A stretch of 64,000 bases of DNA from Meridianimarinicoccus marinus (GCF_040689105.1 NZ_JBFBVU010000005.1:123326-187325), one strand, 5' to 3'. Numbered from the stretch's first letter, positions 1-9,388 are shown. Numbers and translations: made by a program. The notes: generated from the letters alone by a model not told the origin.

Positions 1-797
1 GAGCCGGCCACATGGTCGGGCGGCAGTTCGGTGGCCAGCACATAGCCATGGTCATAGACACCCGAGCCTTGGGTGTGCCGTTTCAGGGTGACATTGGACA
101 GGCTTTCCAGTTCTGCGACCGTGGCGGTGATCCAGTCGTCCGCCGTTTGACCGTCGATCTGCGCACCATCGACCGGCACGCGCCCGCCCCAATGTCCGGT
201 CTGTTCGATCAGCAGAACCCGCGCGCCGGAAATGCCCGCCGCCAGCGCAGCCTGCAGACCGGCCACGCCACCGCCGACGATCAGCAGATCGCAATGGGCG
301 TAGAGATGTTCGTAGACGTCGCCGTCCTTCTCGGTGGGGGCCTTCCCCAGACCGGCGGACTGCCGGATGAAGGGTTCGAACACATGCTTCCAGAAGGGGC
401 GCGGATGGATGAAAGTCTTGTAATAGAAGCCGGCGGTCAGGCCCGGCGCGAGGATCTGGTTCAGCGCCCCGATGTCTGCCTCCAGCGACGGCCAGTGGTT
501 CTGGCTGGTCAGCGTGGCCTCGTCCTGCAAGGGGGTCGTGGTGGTACGCTGGTTGGGCTCGAAAAACCGGCCCTTGCCCAGGCCGACCAGGGCGTTGGGC
601 TCTTCCGGACCCGAGGCGACAATGCCGCGCGGGCGATGGTACTTGAACGAGCGGCCCACCAGCATCTGGTCGTTGGCCAGAAGGGCCGAGGCCAGCGTAT
701 CGCCCGCAAACCCGGTCATGGCGTGGCCGTTAAAGGTGAACGGGCTGGTGCGCGTGCGGTCGATCAGGCGGCCGCCGGAGGCAAGACGGGTGCTCAT
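1..797 (-). CDS. soxA: Sarcosine oxidase alpha subunit, N-terminal part (runs off left edge)
   Basis: This is the start of the large subunit of heterotetrameric sarcosine oxidase, which demethylates sarcosine oxidatively and passes the one-carbon unit to tetrahydrofolate in the cytoplasm. About 265 residues are visible. They begin MSTRLASGGRLID, continue through the conserved GDTLASALLAN and FKYHRPRGI segments typical of the SoxA N-terminal 2Fe-2S-like fold, and reach a dinucleotide-binding LLIVGGGVAGLQAA motif near residue 180. The ATG at 797 is preceded by a purine-rich stretch and lies 59 bp after soxD, in the same operon as soxB and soxD. The rest of soxA and a presumed soxG lie outside the window. 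Identification is firm. Confidence 0.95.
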   Translation of the reverse strand, partial: MSTRLASGGRLIDRTRTSPFTFNGHAMTGFAGDTLASALLANDQMLVGRSFKYHRPRGIVASGPEEPNALVGLGKGRFFEPNQRTTTTPLQDEATLTSQNHWPSLEADIGALNQILAPGLTAGFYYKTFIHPRPFWKHVFEPFIRQSAGLGKAPTEKDGDVYEHLYAHCDLLIVGGGVAGLQAALAAGISGARVLLIEQTGHWGGRVPVDGAQIDGQTADDWITATVAELESLSNVTLKRHTQGSGVYDHGYVLATELPPDHVAG

Positions 798-856
798 GGA
801 TCAGGCCTCCGCGCCGGTAGTGAGGTTGGATTGAGTATTTCTGACAAGAAAAAAGG

Positions 857-1165
857 TCATGCAGCAGGCTCCACCCCGGCGGCTTTCAGCAGGTCGGCGG
901 GCGGGATCAGGGTCTGGGCCGGATAGGTTCCGAAGACCTGCAGCGTGGTCGTGTCGCGCAGGGCGTGGAACCATTTCCCGCAGCCGTAGACATGGCGCCA
1001 GCGTTCGGCATGAACGCCGCGCGGGTTCTGACGCAGGAAGAGATAAGCCTCGAAATCGTCGTCGCTGCTGTCGGGGCCGAAGCGGGTCAGATGCGCCTCG
1101 CCGCCGCCATGAAGTTCGGTTTCATCGGCTTGCAGGCCGCAATAAGGGCAGGTGAGCGTCAGCAT
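857..1165 (-). CDS. soxD: Sarcosine oxidase delta subunit
   Basis: This is the small zinc-binding subunit of heterotetrameric sarcosine oxidase. The 102-residue length is normal for the family. CPYCG (Cys6, Cys9) plus His58 and Cys62 in the WRHVYGCGKWF segment match the known zinc-ligand pattern (two Cys, one His, one Cys). The gene sits between a TfoX-domain gene (57 bp upstream) and soxA (59 bp downstream) on the same strand, as expected for a sox operon apart from the inserted TfoX gene. It has a structural role in the complex with no catalytic residues of its own. Identification is firm. Confidence 0.95.
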   Translation of the reverse strand: MLTLTCPYCGLQADETELHGGGEAHLTRFGPDSSDDDFEAYLFLRQNPRGVHAERWRHVYGCGKWFHALRDTTTLQVFGTYPAQTLIPPADLLKAAGVEPAA

Positions 1166-1222
1166 GGGAAAGCCTTGGGCTGGCCGGGATCGGTCGGGTG
1201 AAAGAAGCGCATCATGGCGGGG

Positions 1223-1546
1223 CTATTTGGCGGGCAGGCTGGCGGCATGGGCCAGCGCCATGGTGGTCAGGGCCGCGCGGGTGCTGTCGGGCAGATCGGC
1301 GTCGGCCTCGACAATGCCGCCCATGCGGCGGCCGGTGAAGCTGAGCGGGCGGACGCCCTGAAAGACCAGCGCGTCGGCTTCGGCGGTCTTGCCCACGCGG
1401 TACATCAGCCCGCCCTTGTGGACGCCACAGACCATGTTGCCGTTGAGCAGGAAGCACAAGCCGCCGAACATCTTCTTCTCGGCCATGCCGGGACCGATGC
1501 CGAGATCGTCGCGCATGGCGTTGGCGAGGGATTCGTCAAAGGGCAT
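1223..1546 (-). CDS. TfoX/Sxy N-terminal domain protein
   Basis: This is a 107-residue protein made up of a single TfoX N-terminal domain. The N-terminal helix is followed by the characteristic KKMFGGLCFLLNGNMVCGV strand pair and a later Y-R-V-G-K segment. In gammaproteobacteria full-length TfoX/Sxy activates competence genes, but the stand-alone N-terminal domain in alphaproteobacteria has no settled role. Its ATG overlaps the soxB stop codon (ATGA at 1546), so it is very likely translationally coupled to soxB and lies inside the sarcosine oxidase operon before soxD. The family call is solid; why it sits in this operon is unknown. Confidence 0.85.
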   Translation of the reverse strand: MPFDESLANAMRDDLGIGPGMAEKKMFGGLCFLLNGNMVCGVHKGGLMYRVGKTAEADALVFQGVRPLSFTGRRMGGIVEADADLPDSTRAALTTMALAHAASLPAK

Positions 1547-2802
1547 CAGTGCGCCACCCCCGCCGCCACGCTTTCATCGATGAAGCGGCCTTCACGGAAG
1601 CGGTTCAGGCCGAATTCAGCGGCCAGCGCGCCCGGTGTGCCCCTGGCCATCAGTTCCGCCATGGCCCAGCCCGAGCCTGGGATGGCCTTGAAGCCGCCGG
1701 TGCCCCAGCCGCAGTTGATGAAGCAGTTGCCCAGCGGCGTGGTCGAAAGGATCGGCGAGCGGTCGCCGGTCATGTCCACGATGCCGCCCCATTGGCGCAG
1801 CATCTTCAGGCGCGAGATCATCGGGAAGGTTTCGACCAGAGCACGGACGGTTTCCTCGATATGGTGGAAGCTGCCCCGCTGGGTGTAGTTGTTGTAGCCG
1901 TCGGCGCCGCCGCCGATGACCATCTCGCCCTTGTCGGACTGGCTCATGTAGCCGTGCACGGTGTTGGCCATGACCACCACATCCATGCAGGGCTTGATCG
2001 GTTCGGACACCAACGCTTGCAGCGACACCGATTCGATGGGCAGGCGGAAGCCGGCCATCTCGGCCAGATGGCCCGAATGTCCGGCCACCACCAGACCCAG
2101 CTTGTCGCAATCGACCGGGCCGCGCGAGGTTTCCAGACCCGTCACCTTGCCGCCTGCGCTGCGCACGCCGGTGACTTCGCACTTCTGGATGATGTCCATG
2201 CCCATGTCGGAACAGGCCCGCGCATACCCCCAGGCCACCGCATCGTGCCGCGCGGTGCCGCCACGTGCCTGCCAGAGCGCGCCCAGCACCGGGTAGCGCG
2301 GCCCGTCGATGTTGATGATCGGGCACAGCTCCATGACGCGGTCGGGGCCAATGAATTCGGTCTGCACGCCTTGCAGGGCATTGGCATGTGCAGTGCGCAG
2401 GTAGCCGCGTTTTTCGTGTTCGGTCTGGGCCAGCATCATCACGCCGCGCGGGCTGAACATGATGTTGTAGTTCAATTCCTGACTGAGTGTTTCATAGAGG
2501 CTGCGCGCCTTTTCATAGATCGCGGCCGAGGGATCCTGAAGATAGTTCGACCGGATGATCGTCGTGTTGCGCCCGGTGTTGCCGCCGCCCAGCCAGCCCT
2601 TTTCCAGGATCGCCACATTGGTGATGCCGAAGTTCTTGCCAAGGTAATAGGCCGTGGCCAGCCCGTGCCCCCCGGCGCCGACGATGATCACATCGTATCG
2701 CGGCTTCATCGGGCGGTCGGCCCAGGCCCTGTCCCAGCCCGCGTGCTGGCGCAGGGTTTCGCGGGCGATGGCAAAGGCGGAATAGCGGCGTTTGGGCGGC
2801 AC
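1546..2802 (-). CDS. soxB: Sarcosine oxidase beta subunit
   Basis: This is the catalytic flavin subunit of heterotetrameric sarcosine oxidase (418 residues), which oxidises the methylamine group of sarcosine. The FAD-binding fingerprint VGAGGHG lies at residues 41-47 of the DAO fold. The GGTARHD segment carries the histidine that, from family knowledge, binds FMN covalently. The C-terminal half has the GWGTGGFKAIPGSG motif typical of SoxB. It is the first gene of the minus-strand sox operon. A 172-bp divergent control region separates it from ccmI. Its stop codon overlaps the start of the TfoX-like gene. Identification is firm. Confidence 0.96.
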   Translation of the reverse strand: MPPKRRYSAFAIARETLRQHAGWDRAWADRPMKPRYDVIIVGAGGHGLATAYYLGKNFGITNVAILEKGWLGGGNTGRNTTIIRSNYLQDPSAAIYEKARSLYETLSQELNYNIMFSPRGVMMLAQTEHEKRGYLRTAHANALQGVQTEFIGPDRVMELCPIINIDGPRYPVLGALWQARGGTARHDAVAWGYARACSDMGMDIIQKCEVTGVRSAGGKVTGLETSRGPVDCDKLGLVVAGHSGHLAEMAGFRLPIESVSLQALVSEPIKPCMDVVVMANTVHGYMSQSDKGEMVIGGGADGYNNYTQRGSFHHIEETVRALVETFPMISRLKMLRQWGGIVDMTGDRSPILSTTPLGNCFINCGWGTGGFKAIPGSGWAMAELMARGTPGALAAEFGLNRFREGRFIDESVAAGVAH

Positions 2803-2974
2803 GGGCGAACCTCTTGCAGTTTGGCCACAGCATGGCGTGAACGCGGGACCATGCCAAGACGATAGGCGGCAATCGCCCTGTGATAAGCGACATGCGGCAC
2901 AAAGCGCGGGCCCCCGCCAGTACAGCCGCGTTTGACGCCTTTTTCCCGGACAAAAAAGCGCCTATGTCCCGGTC

Positions 2975-4201
2975 ATGATGTTCTGGATCCTGACTTCGGC
3001 CCTGGCGCTGGCCTCTGCGGTGCTTCTGGCCCTGGCGCTGCTGCGCCGCCCGCAAGCCGCCCCTGACCGGGCCGAATACGATATCGCCGTCTACCGCGAC
3101 CAGCTGAAGGGCGTGGAGCGCGACCTTGCCCGTGGCGTGATCACCGAAGAGGTGGCCGAGCGCACACGGACCGAGGTCAAGCGCCGCATCCTGGAAGCCG
3201 ACAAGGCGCGGTCGGCCCGCGTTGCACCGGGATCGGCCCCGCGCGGGGCGACCCTGGGCCTGATCGCCGTGTTGGGCATCGTGCTGGGCGGTGGCAGCTT
3301 TGCGGCCTACCTGAAGCTGGGCGCGCCCGGCTTTGGCGACCTGCCGTTGAAGACCCGCATCGAAAACGCGCGCACGCTGCGCGAAACCCGGCCCAGCCAG
3401 TCCGAGGCCGAGGCAAGGACCGAGCCGCTCACCGGCCTGCCCGAACGCGATCCGCAATTCGTCAAGCTGGTGGAGCAATTGCGCACGACCGTGGCGGACC
3501 GCCCCGACGATCCGCGCGGCTTTGAGTTGCTGGCCAACAACGAGGCCGCCCTTGGCAATTTCACCGCCGCCCACAAGGCACAGGCGCGGCTGATCGAGTT
3601 GCGCGGCACGGATGCCACCGCCACCGACTATGTCACCTGGGCCGACCTGATGGTGATCGCCACCAACGGCTATGTCTCGCCCGAGGCCGAGGCGGCGCTG
3701 AACGAAACCCTGAAGCGCGATCCGCACAACGGGCCGGCGCGCTATTACATCGGGCTGATGCATGCCCAGACCGGGCGCCCCGACATGGCGTTCCGTATCT
3801 GGAAACCGCTGATGGAGGAGTCCACACCCGACGCGCCCTGGCTGCCCGCCATTCGTGGCCAGATCGAGGAACTCGCCTTCCGCGCCGGCATCGATTACCG
3901 GCTTGCCGAGGTCGCGCCCCTGGCTGGCCCCTCCGCCGAGGATATGGATGCCGCCGCCGAGATGAGCCCCGAGGAGCGGATGGAGATGATCCGCACCATG
4001 GTCGAGGGCCTGTCGGAACGTCTGGCCAGCGAAGGCGGTACGCCATCGGAATGGGCGCGGCTCATCACCGCCCTGGGCGTGCTGGGCGAAACCGGACGGG
4101 CCAACGCGATCTACGCGGAAAGCCAACAGGTCTTTGACGGCAATGCCCCGGCTCTGAACGAATTGGCCGAGGCCGCGCGCCGGGCGGAGATCTTGCAATG
4201 A
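2975..4201 (+). CDS. ccmI: c-type cytochrome biogenesis protein CcmI
   Basis: CcmI is part of the system I cytochrome c maturation machinery and presents apocytochrome c to the CcmFH haem ligase at the inner membrane. The 408-residue protein has an N-terminal membrane helix (about residues 3-23), the conserved segment YRDQLKGVERDLARGVI that defines the CcmI domain, a second helix near residues 88-110, and a C-terminal TPR-like periplasmic region. Two ATG codons are adjacent at 2975/2978. The stop overlaps the ruvX start (ATGA). Other ccm genes are not nearby, as is common in this group. Identification is firm. Confidence 0.92.
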   Translation: MMFWILTSALALASAVLLALALLRRPQAAPDRAEYDIAVYRDQLKGVERDLARGVITEEVAERTRTEVKRRILEADKARSARVAPGSAPRGATLGLIAVLGIVLGGGSFAAYLKLGAPGFGDLPLKTRIENARTLRETRPSQSEAEARTEPLTGLPERDPQFVKLVEQLRTTVADRPDDPRGFELLANNEAALGNFTAAHKAQARLIELRGTDATATDYVTWADLMVIATNGYVSPEAEAALNETLKRDPHNGPARYYIGLMHAQTGRPDMAFRIWKPLMEESTPDAPWLPAIRGQIEELAFRAGIDYRLAEVAPLAGPSAEDMDAAAEMSPEERMEMIRTMVEGLSERLASEGGTPSEWARLITALGVLGETGRANAIYAESQQVFDGNAPALNELAEAARRAEILQ

Positions 4202-4674
4202 TCCACGACGGGTTCGAGGCCTTTGCCGCCGCCCTGCCCCCCAATCGCGCCATCATCTGTCTGGACTATGGCACCAAGACCATCGGTCTGGCGATGTCGG
4301 ATCCGCGCCGCAAGGTGGCGTCTCCGGTCAAGACCATCAAGCGCAAGAAGTTTACAAAGGATGTGCTGGAGATCCTCACGTTCAGCCGCGAGCGCGAGAT
4401 CTCGGGCGTCCTGCTGGGCCTGCCGCTGAACATGGACGGAAGCGAGGGACCGCGCTGCCAGTCCACCCGCGCCTTCGCGCGCAACCTGTCGGAGATGACC
4501 GAAATGGCCATCGGATACTGGGATGAACGTCTGAGCACCGTCGCCGCCGAGCGGGCGTTGCTGGAATCCGACCGCTCGCGCGGCAAGCGGGCGGCGATCA
4601 TCGACAATGTGGCGGCCAGTTTCATCCTTCAGGGCGCACTGGACCGGCTGTCGTTCATGGAGTCCTCGGGATGA
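4198..4674 (+). CDS. ruvX: Holliday junction resolvase-like / pre-16S rRNA nuclease YqgF
   Basis: This 158-residue RNase H-fold protein of the YqgF/RuvX family is implicated in processing the 5' end of 16S rRNA. Family landmarks are the first acidic strand LDYGTKTIGLAMSD (about residues 22-35), the central GLPLNMDGSEGPRCQ segment, and the WDERLSTVAAE motif holding the second acidic residues. It overlaps ccmI by 4 bp upstream and the DUF1289 gene by 4 bp downstream, so the three are translationally coupled. The biochemical role is known from homologues only. Confidence 0.9.
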   Translation: MIHDGFEAFAAALPPNRAIICLDYGTKTIGLAMSDPRRKVASPVKTIKRKKFTKDVLEILTFSREREISGVLLGLPLNMDGSEGPRCQSTRAFARNLSEMTEMAIGYWDERLSTVAAERALLESDRSRGKRAAIIDNVAASFILQGALDRLSFMESSG

Positions 4675-4907
4675 ACACCCCGGTCTGGAAACGCGACGAG
4701 ATCGAAAGCCCCTGCGTGCAGATCTGCGTCATCCATCCCGACACCCGCCTCTGCGCCGGATGCCATCGCACCATGGATGAGATTACCGAGTGGGGCCGGA
4801 TGAGCGTCGAGCAGCGCCGGATCGTCATGGCACAATTGCCGCAACGTGCAGCCCTGAAGCCGCGCCGTCGCGGTGGGCGCGCCGCCCGTCAGACGCGCGA
4901 AGGCTGA
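4671..4907 (+). CDS. DUF1289 domain protein
   Basis: This 78-residue protein carries the DUF1289 cysteine pattern: SPCVQICVIHP followed by RLCAGCHRTMDEI, giving four cysteines (probably a metal or Fe-S site). The C-terminal tail is rich in arginine. The start overlaps the ruvX stop by 4 bp (ATGA), making it the third gene of a ccmI-ruvX-DUF1289 unit. DUF1289 has no firm function; the spacing of cysteines suggests a small metal-binding protein. Confidence 0.85.
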   Translation: MNTPVWKRDEIESPCVQICVIHPDTRLCAGCHRTMDEITEWGRMSVEQRRIVMAQLPQRAALKPRRRGGRAARQTREG

Positions 4908-4966
4908 GCTTCAGACCGCGGGATCCGGCAAGCAGGCCAGGTGCCGCCCCCACACCGGCAGGTTAC

Positions 4967-5977
<1,011 letters not shown>

Positions 5978-6044
5978 CTTCGAACTGCGGGCGGCGAGAA
6001 CCGCGACGCGGTGATGCCTCCGGGTTGGCGCTTCTGCGATGGCT

Positions 6045-6065
6045 CTTTGCATATATATGCCAAAG
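6045..6065. promoter_or_regulatory. AT-rich palindrome between dusA and dctM
   Basis: CTTTG-CATATATATGC-CAAAG is an almost perfect inverted repeat (one extra base) standing out as AT-rich in a GC-rich stretch. It lies 67 bp upstream of the dusA start and within the 246-bp gap after dctM. It looks like a protein-binding site or the AT-rich core of the dusA promoter. No regulator can be assigned. Confidence 0.3.
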
Positions 6066-6223
6066 ACGAAAGCCGTCTCCCCCGCCAGTGGCCGAGGTAC
6101 TCCACGGCGATGCAGGCTGACGATTTCGCACTGGACTGATAGAAAAGTGGCGCGGGTCCGTCGACCCACGCCACAAACTCGTTACGTTTCACACGGTGCC
6201 GCCGTTCCCGCGCACACCGGATT

Positions 6224-7507
6224 TTACGGGTCCAGCAATGCCGGCAATGTCAGCGATACGGCCGGAATGAACGTAATCAGCATCAGAGCCACGAGGATCG
6301 CGATGTAAAACGGCCAGATCGTGCGGACCGCCTTTTCCATCGGCAGCTTGCCAACCGCGCACCCCACGAACAGGCACGATCCGACCGGGGGCGTGCACAG
6401 CCCGAGCCCGAGGTTGACCAACAGGATCATCCCGAACTGGTAAGGGTCGACGCCCAGGCTGACAGCGACCGGCAGGAAGATCGGCGTACAGATCAGGATC
6501 AGCGCGGCCATGTCCATGATCATTCCCAGCACCAGAAGCGCGAGGTTGATCATCAGCAGGATGAGAATGGGATTGTCGGTGAGCCCGGTCAGCAGGTCCA
6601 CGGTCTTGTCCGGCACCCTGTAGAAGGTCAACATATAGGCGAAGGCCCCGGCACAGGCGATCAGGATCATCACCATCGAGGTTGTGCGGACCGACTGCGC
6701 TACAGCGGTGCGGAAGTTGGTCCAGGTGATGCTGCGATAGACCAGAAGCGTGACAAGAAACGCGTAGATGGCGCCGAATGCCCCCGACTCGGTCACCGTG
6801 AACACGCCCGACAGAACGCCGCCCACGATGATCACCGCCGTCAACAGGCCCGGCAGCGCCCCGAGGAAGGCCATCATCAGCGCGGTCCAGCCGGGGAATT
6901 TCTCGGCCTTGTAGCCGCGTTTCACGGCGACGATATAGGCCGCCGTTGCAAGGCAGCAGCACATCAGGATGCCGGGTACGACGCCCGAGAGGAACAGCTT
7001 CGAGATCGAGATGCCGCCGCCCGCCGCGATGGCGAAGATGATCATGTTGTGGCTGGGCGGGATGATGATGCCGGCGATAGAGGAGGTCACGGTGACATTG
7101 ACCGCGTAGTCGGCGTCATAGCCCTTTTCCTTCATCACCGGCACCAGGATCGATCCCAGCGCCGAGATATCGGCCACGGCCGAGCCCGAGATGCCCCCGA
7201 ACAGCATGGAGGAGAACACGTTCACGATGCCCAGCCCGCCTCGGACCGCGCCGACGGCGGCAGAGGCGAACTTCACCAGCCGCATGGCGATGCCGCCGTG
7301 GAACATCAGCTCGCCCGCGAAAATGAAGAAGGGGATCGCCATCAGCGAAAAGACGTTGATCCCCGAGATGATCCGCTGGAAGCCGACCATCAGTGGCAAG
7401 CCTTCGAAGGCAAAGGCTGCAAGCGCCGAGATGCCAAGCGCAAAGGCGACTGGCAGGCCGATCACGACACAAAGCGCGAACAGGCCGAGAAGAAGGAAAA
7501 GTCCCAT
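6224..7507 (-). CDS. dctM: TRAP transporter large permease (DctM type)
   Basis: This is the large membrane subunit of a tripartite ATP-independent periplasmic transporter that uses an ion gradient to import the substrate delivered by the binding protein. It has 427 residues with about twelve hydrophobic segments and family motifs such as PFFIFAGELMFHGGIA, GGISGSAVADISALG and the repeated PPSHNMIIFA / TPPVGSCLFV pair. It is the last gene of the dctP-dctQ-dctM set on the minus strand, 9 bp after dctQ. Context (mannonate dehydratase and alginate genes alongside) suggests a uronate or aldonate substrate rather than a C4-dicarboxylate. The transporter class is certain; the substrate is inferred. 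Confidence 0.94.
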   Translation of the reverse strand: MGLFLLLGLFALCVVIGLPVAFALGISALAAFAFEGLPLMVGFQRIISGINVFSLMAIPFFIFAGELMFHGGIAMRLVKFASAAVGAVRGGLGIVNVFSSMLFGGISGSAVADISALGSILVPVMKEKGYDADYAVNVTVTSSIAGIIIPPSHNMIIFAIAAGGGISISKLFLSGVVPGILMCCCLATAAYIVAVKRGYKAEKFPGWTALMMAFLGALPGLLTAVIIVGGVLSGVFTVTESGAFGAIYAFLVTLLVYRSITWTNFRTAVAQSVRTTSMVMILIACAGAFAYMLTFYRVPDKTVDLLTGLTDNPILILLMINLALLVLGMIMDMAALILICTPIFLPVAVSLGVDPYQFGMILLVNLGLGLCTPPVGSCLFVGCAVGKLPMEKAVRTIWPFYIAILVALMLITFIPAVSLTLPALLDP

Positions 7508-7516
7508 TGAGGAGCC

Positions 7517-8053
7517 TTACTGTATGATGTCGCTGCGCAGGTCGCGACCCAGCGCGAGGCGCGCCAGATGTGCCAGCGCAAACAACGTGATGAGGCCGCC
7601 TCCTATGGTCAGGGGCAGCGATCTGAGCCCTTCGGGAAGCTGGATGAGCGGGATCATGGATCCCCATTTGAAGGCCGTAAGCTGGGCTCCGTAGATCAGC
7701 ATCAGCAGGCCAAAACCGGCCATGAAGACATCGGTCATGATAACGAACACGGTGCGCAGCCAGCGCGGGACATAGGTGCGGAAGGCAACGACCGACAGAT
7801 GGGTGTCCTCATGCACACCCACCGCAGCGCCCAGAAAGGCGATGACCATCGTCAGCAGCAGGGCCGCCTGCTCGACCCATGTGGGCGTGGCGTTCAATAC
7901 GTACCTGCCGAAGACCAGCCAGCCGAAGATCACCGTCAGCACCACCAGCGACACACCCGTGATTATCCGGCAGGCCTGGGCAACGGCGTCGAGCAGCTTC
8001 TCGACCGGCCGCAGAAAATCTCTGGCCGGCGTGTGGGCGTTCGCATCGCTCAT
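7517..8053 (-). CDS. dctQ: TRAP transporter small permease (DctQ type)
   Basis: This is the small four-helix membrane subunit of the TRAP system (178 residues). Starting at ATG 8053 (MSDANAH) puts the start after a plausible ribosome site; the open frame has 12 more upstream codons that overlap the intergenic hairpin and are unlikely to be coding. Hydrophobic segments occur at roughly 34-56, 66-88, 105-125 and 148-168 with the typical FGRYVLNATPTWVEQ loop between the first two. It follows dctP after a strong hairpin and precedes dctM by 9 bp. Confidence 0.9.
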   Translation of the reverse strand: MSDANAHTPARDFLRPVEKLLDAVAQACRIITGVSLVVLTVIFGWLVFGRYVLNATPTWVEQAALLLTMVIAFLGAAVGVHEDTHLSVVAFRTYVPRWLRTVFVIMTDVFMAGFGLLMLIYGAQLTAFKWGSMIPLIQLPEGLRSLPLTIGGGLITLFALAHLARLALGRDLRSDIIQ

Positions 8054-8073
8054 GAAATGTCCCTCAAGTGATG

Positions 8074-8102
8074 GCGGCCCCGCGGGCAATCCGCGGGGCC
8101 GC
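8074..8102 (-). terminator. Intergenic hairpin between dctP and dctQ
   Basis: A perfect 12-bp GC-only stem (GCGGCCCCGCGG / CCGCGGGGCCGC) with a 5-nt loop lies just after the dctP stop on its coding strand. There is no U-run, so it is more likely a 3'-end-protecting or partly terminating hairpin that keeps binding-protein mRNA more abundant than permease mRNA. A similar hairpin follows the ABC binding-protein gene at 18798. Confidence 0.7.
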
Positions 8103-8114
8103 GCATGAACAGAT

Positions 8115-9098
8115 TTACTCGGTGGACTGGATCAGCTCGACCAGCGGGCGCAGATCGGGGTTGGCCGACAGATACGCCTCGTAAACCGGCACCATGGCTT
8201 CCTGGAACGCGGTCTTGTCGGCGATTTCGTTGGTGATGGCACCCGCCTTTTCGACCATTTCACGGCTGGAGGCTTCGCGTGCCGCCCAAAGCTCCTGCTG
8301 GAGCGCCGCCGATTCCATCGCCGCTTCTTTCACCGCCACCTTCATCTCGTCCGACAGGCCATTGTACACATCTGAATTGATGCACAGGCACTCCGGAATG
8401 ATGAGGTGCTGGCTGAGCGAGTAGTAGCCTGCAACTTCGAAATGGCCGGTCGATTCGTAAGACGGCCAGTTGTTTTCAGCCCCATCCACGACACCGGTCT
8501 TGAGCGACTGGTAGACTTCGGCGAAGGCCATCGGCGACGGGTTGCCGCCCAGTTCCGAGATCATGCCGGAATACAGGTCGTTGTTCATGACCCGCACCTT
8601 CATGCCGGCCACATCCCCGGGCACGTTGATCGGCTTCTGGCCGTTGTAGAACGACCGGGCGCCGGCGTCGTACCATGCCAGCGGCACAAGACCCTTGGCC
8701 GCCATACCATCTGCAATGAGCTGCCCGGCTTCACCGTTCAGCACCCGGAACATGTGCGGGACGTCCTTGAAGATGAACGGCAGCGAGACAACATTCGCCT
8801 CGGCCGCGATCGGCCCGATCGGGCCGAGGTTGAAGTTGGCAACCTCCAGCGCGCCCAGACGCACCTGTTCGATGGCGTCGGACTGGTTACCCAGCGTGCC
8901 GCCGTGGAACATCTGAAGGGTGATTTCGCCATCCGTCTTCTCGGCGAGAAGTTCGGCGAATTTGTCCATTGCAACGGTGTTCGGATACCCATCGACATGG
9001 ATATTCCAGCCCCGCCAGTTGTCTGCCATCGCGGCAGAGCCCAGCAATGTGACGGCTGTCACGGCTCCGACGATTGATGCGCCAAGTTTCTGATACAT
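8115..9098 (-). CDS. dctP: TRAP transporter solute-binding protein (DctP family)
   Basis: This is the periplasmic receptor of the TRAP system (327 residues). The start at 9098 (MYQKLGAS) follows a GAGGGAGGATC ribosome site; the longer open frame upstream reads through the promoter and is not used. A signal peptide ends near AAMADN (about residue 26). The conserved ligand-carboxylate arginine region MKVRVMNN and the DGAENNWPSY motif are visible; from published TRAP surveys the latter is common in sugar-acid-binding members. It is the first gene of a minus-strand operon transcribed away from the Gfo/Idh gene, with two copies of the proposed GntR operator between them. The likely ligand is a hexuronate or hexonate. 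Confidence 0.92.
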   Translation of the reverse strand: MYQKLGASIVGAVTAVTLLGSAAMADNWRGWNIHVDGYPNTVAMDKFAELLAEKTDGEITLQMFHGGTLGNQSDAIEQVRLGALEVANFNLGPIGPIAAEANVVSLPFIFKDVPHMFRVLNGEAGQLIADGMAAKGLVPLAWYDAGARSFYNGQKPINVPGDVAGMKVRVMNNDLYSGMISELGGNPSPMAFAEVYQSLKTGVVDGAENNWPSYESTGHFEVAGYYSLSQHLIIPECLCINSDVYNGLSDEMKVAVKEAAMESAALQQELWAAREASSREMVEKAGAITNEIADKTAFQEAMVPVYEAYLSANPDLRPLVELIQSTE

Positions 9099-9231
9099 GA
9101 GATCCTCCCTCTTGTTTACTTTCGACATGTGGCCCGTTGGAATGAGTGCGCTGACACCTCCGTCAGCTTGCATTCCCCCACATAATGCCACCGCCAGCAC
9201 GTCCTCCAACATGCGGATGCCCATATAGGCT

Positions 9232-9245
9232 ACTAGCATATCAGT
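9232..9245. promoter_or_regulatory. Putative GntR operator copy 1 (ACTAGCATATCAGT)
   Basis: This 14-bp near-palindrome matches the copies at 9345, 14086 and 14106 (shared form ACTAGTATACCAGT). It lies in the 290-bp divergent region between dctP (start 9098) and the Gfo/Idh gene (start 9389). Dyads with a central GTATAC-like core are typical of FadR-type GntR regulators, and such a regulator is encoded at 13318-14010. Binding is inferred from recurrence and position. Confidence 0.6.
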
Positions 9246-9344
9246 CCTGTCAAGAAATTTATTTCCGACGACGAGAAAGCCTTTGCTGGCGTGGTTTCCT
9301 GCTGTCCATGGACCGTTCCGGGATTGCGCCCGAGACAAGGTGAT

Positions 9345-9358
9345 TCTAGTATACTAGT
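9345..9358. promoter_or_regulatory. Putative GntR operator copy 2 (TCTAGTATACTAGT)
   Basis: This is the most symmetrical of the four copies, with CTAGTATACTAG a perfect 12-bp palindrome. It lies 31 bp upstream of the Gfo/Idh start codon and 113 bp from copy 1, so it could block that promoter directly and, together with copy 1, the dctP promoter. Confidence 0.65.
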
Positions 9359-9388
9359 CATCTAACTGTCAATCGGGGGAACAAGCGC

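Noticed and set aside
2513..4198. A 561-codon minus-strand open frame opposite ccmI.
   Set aside because: It overlaps both soxB and ccmI out of frame and resembles neither family.
6224..9098. TRAP system as a C4-dicarboxylate transporter from the Dct names.
   Set aside because: The DctPQM names describe the family; neighbours and the DGAENNWPSY motif point to a sugar acid instead.
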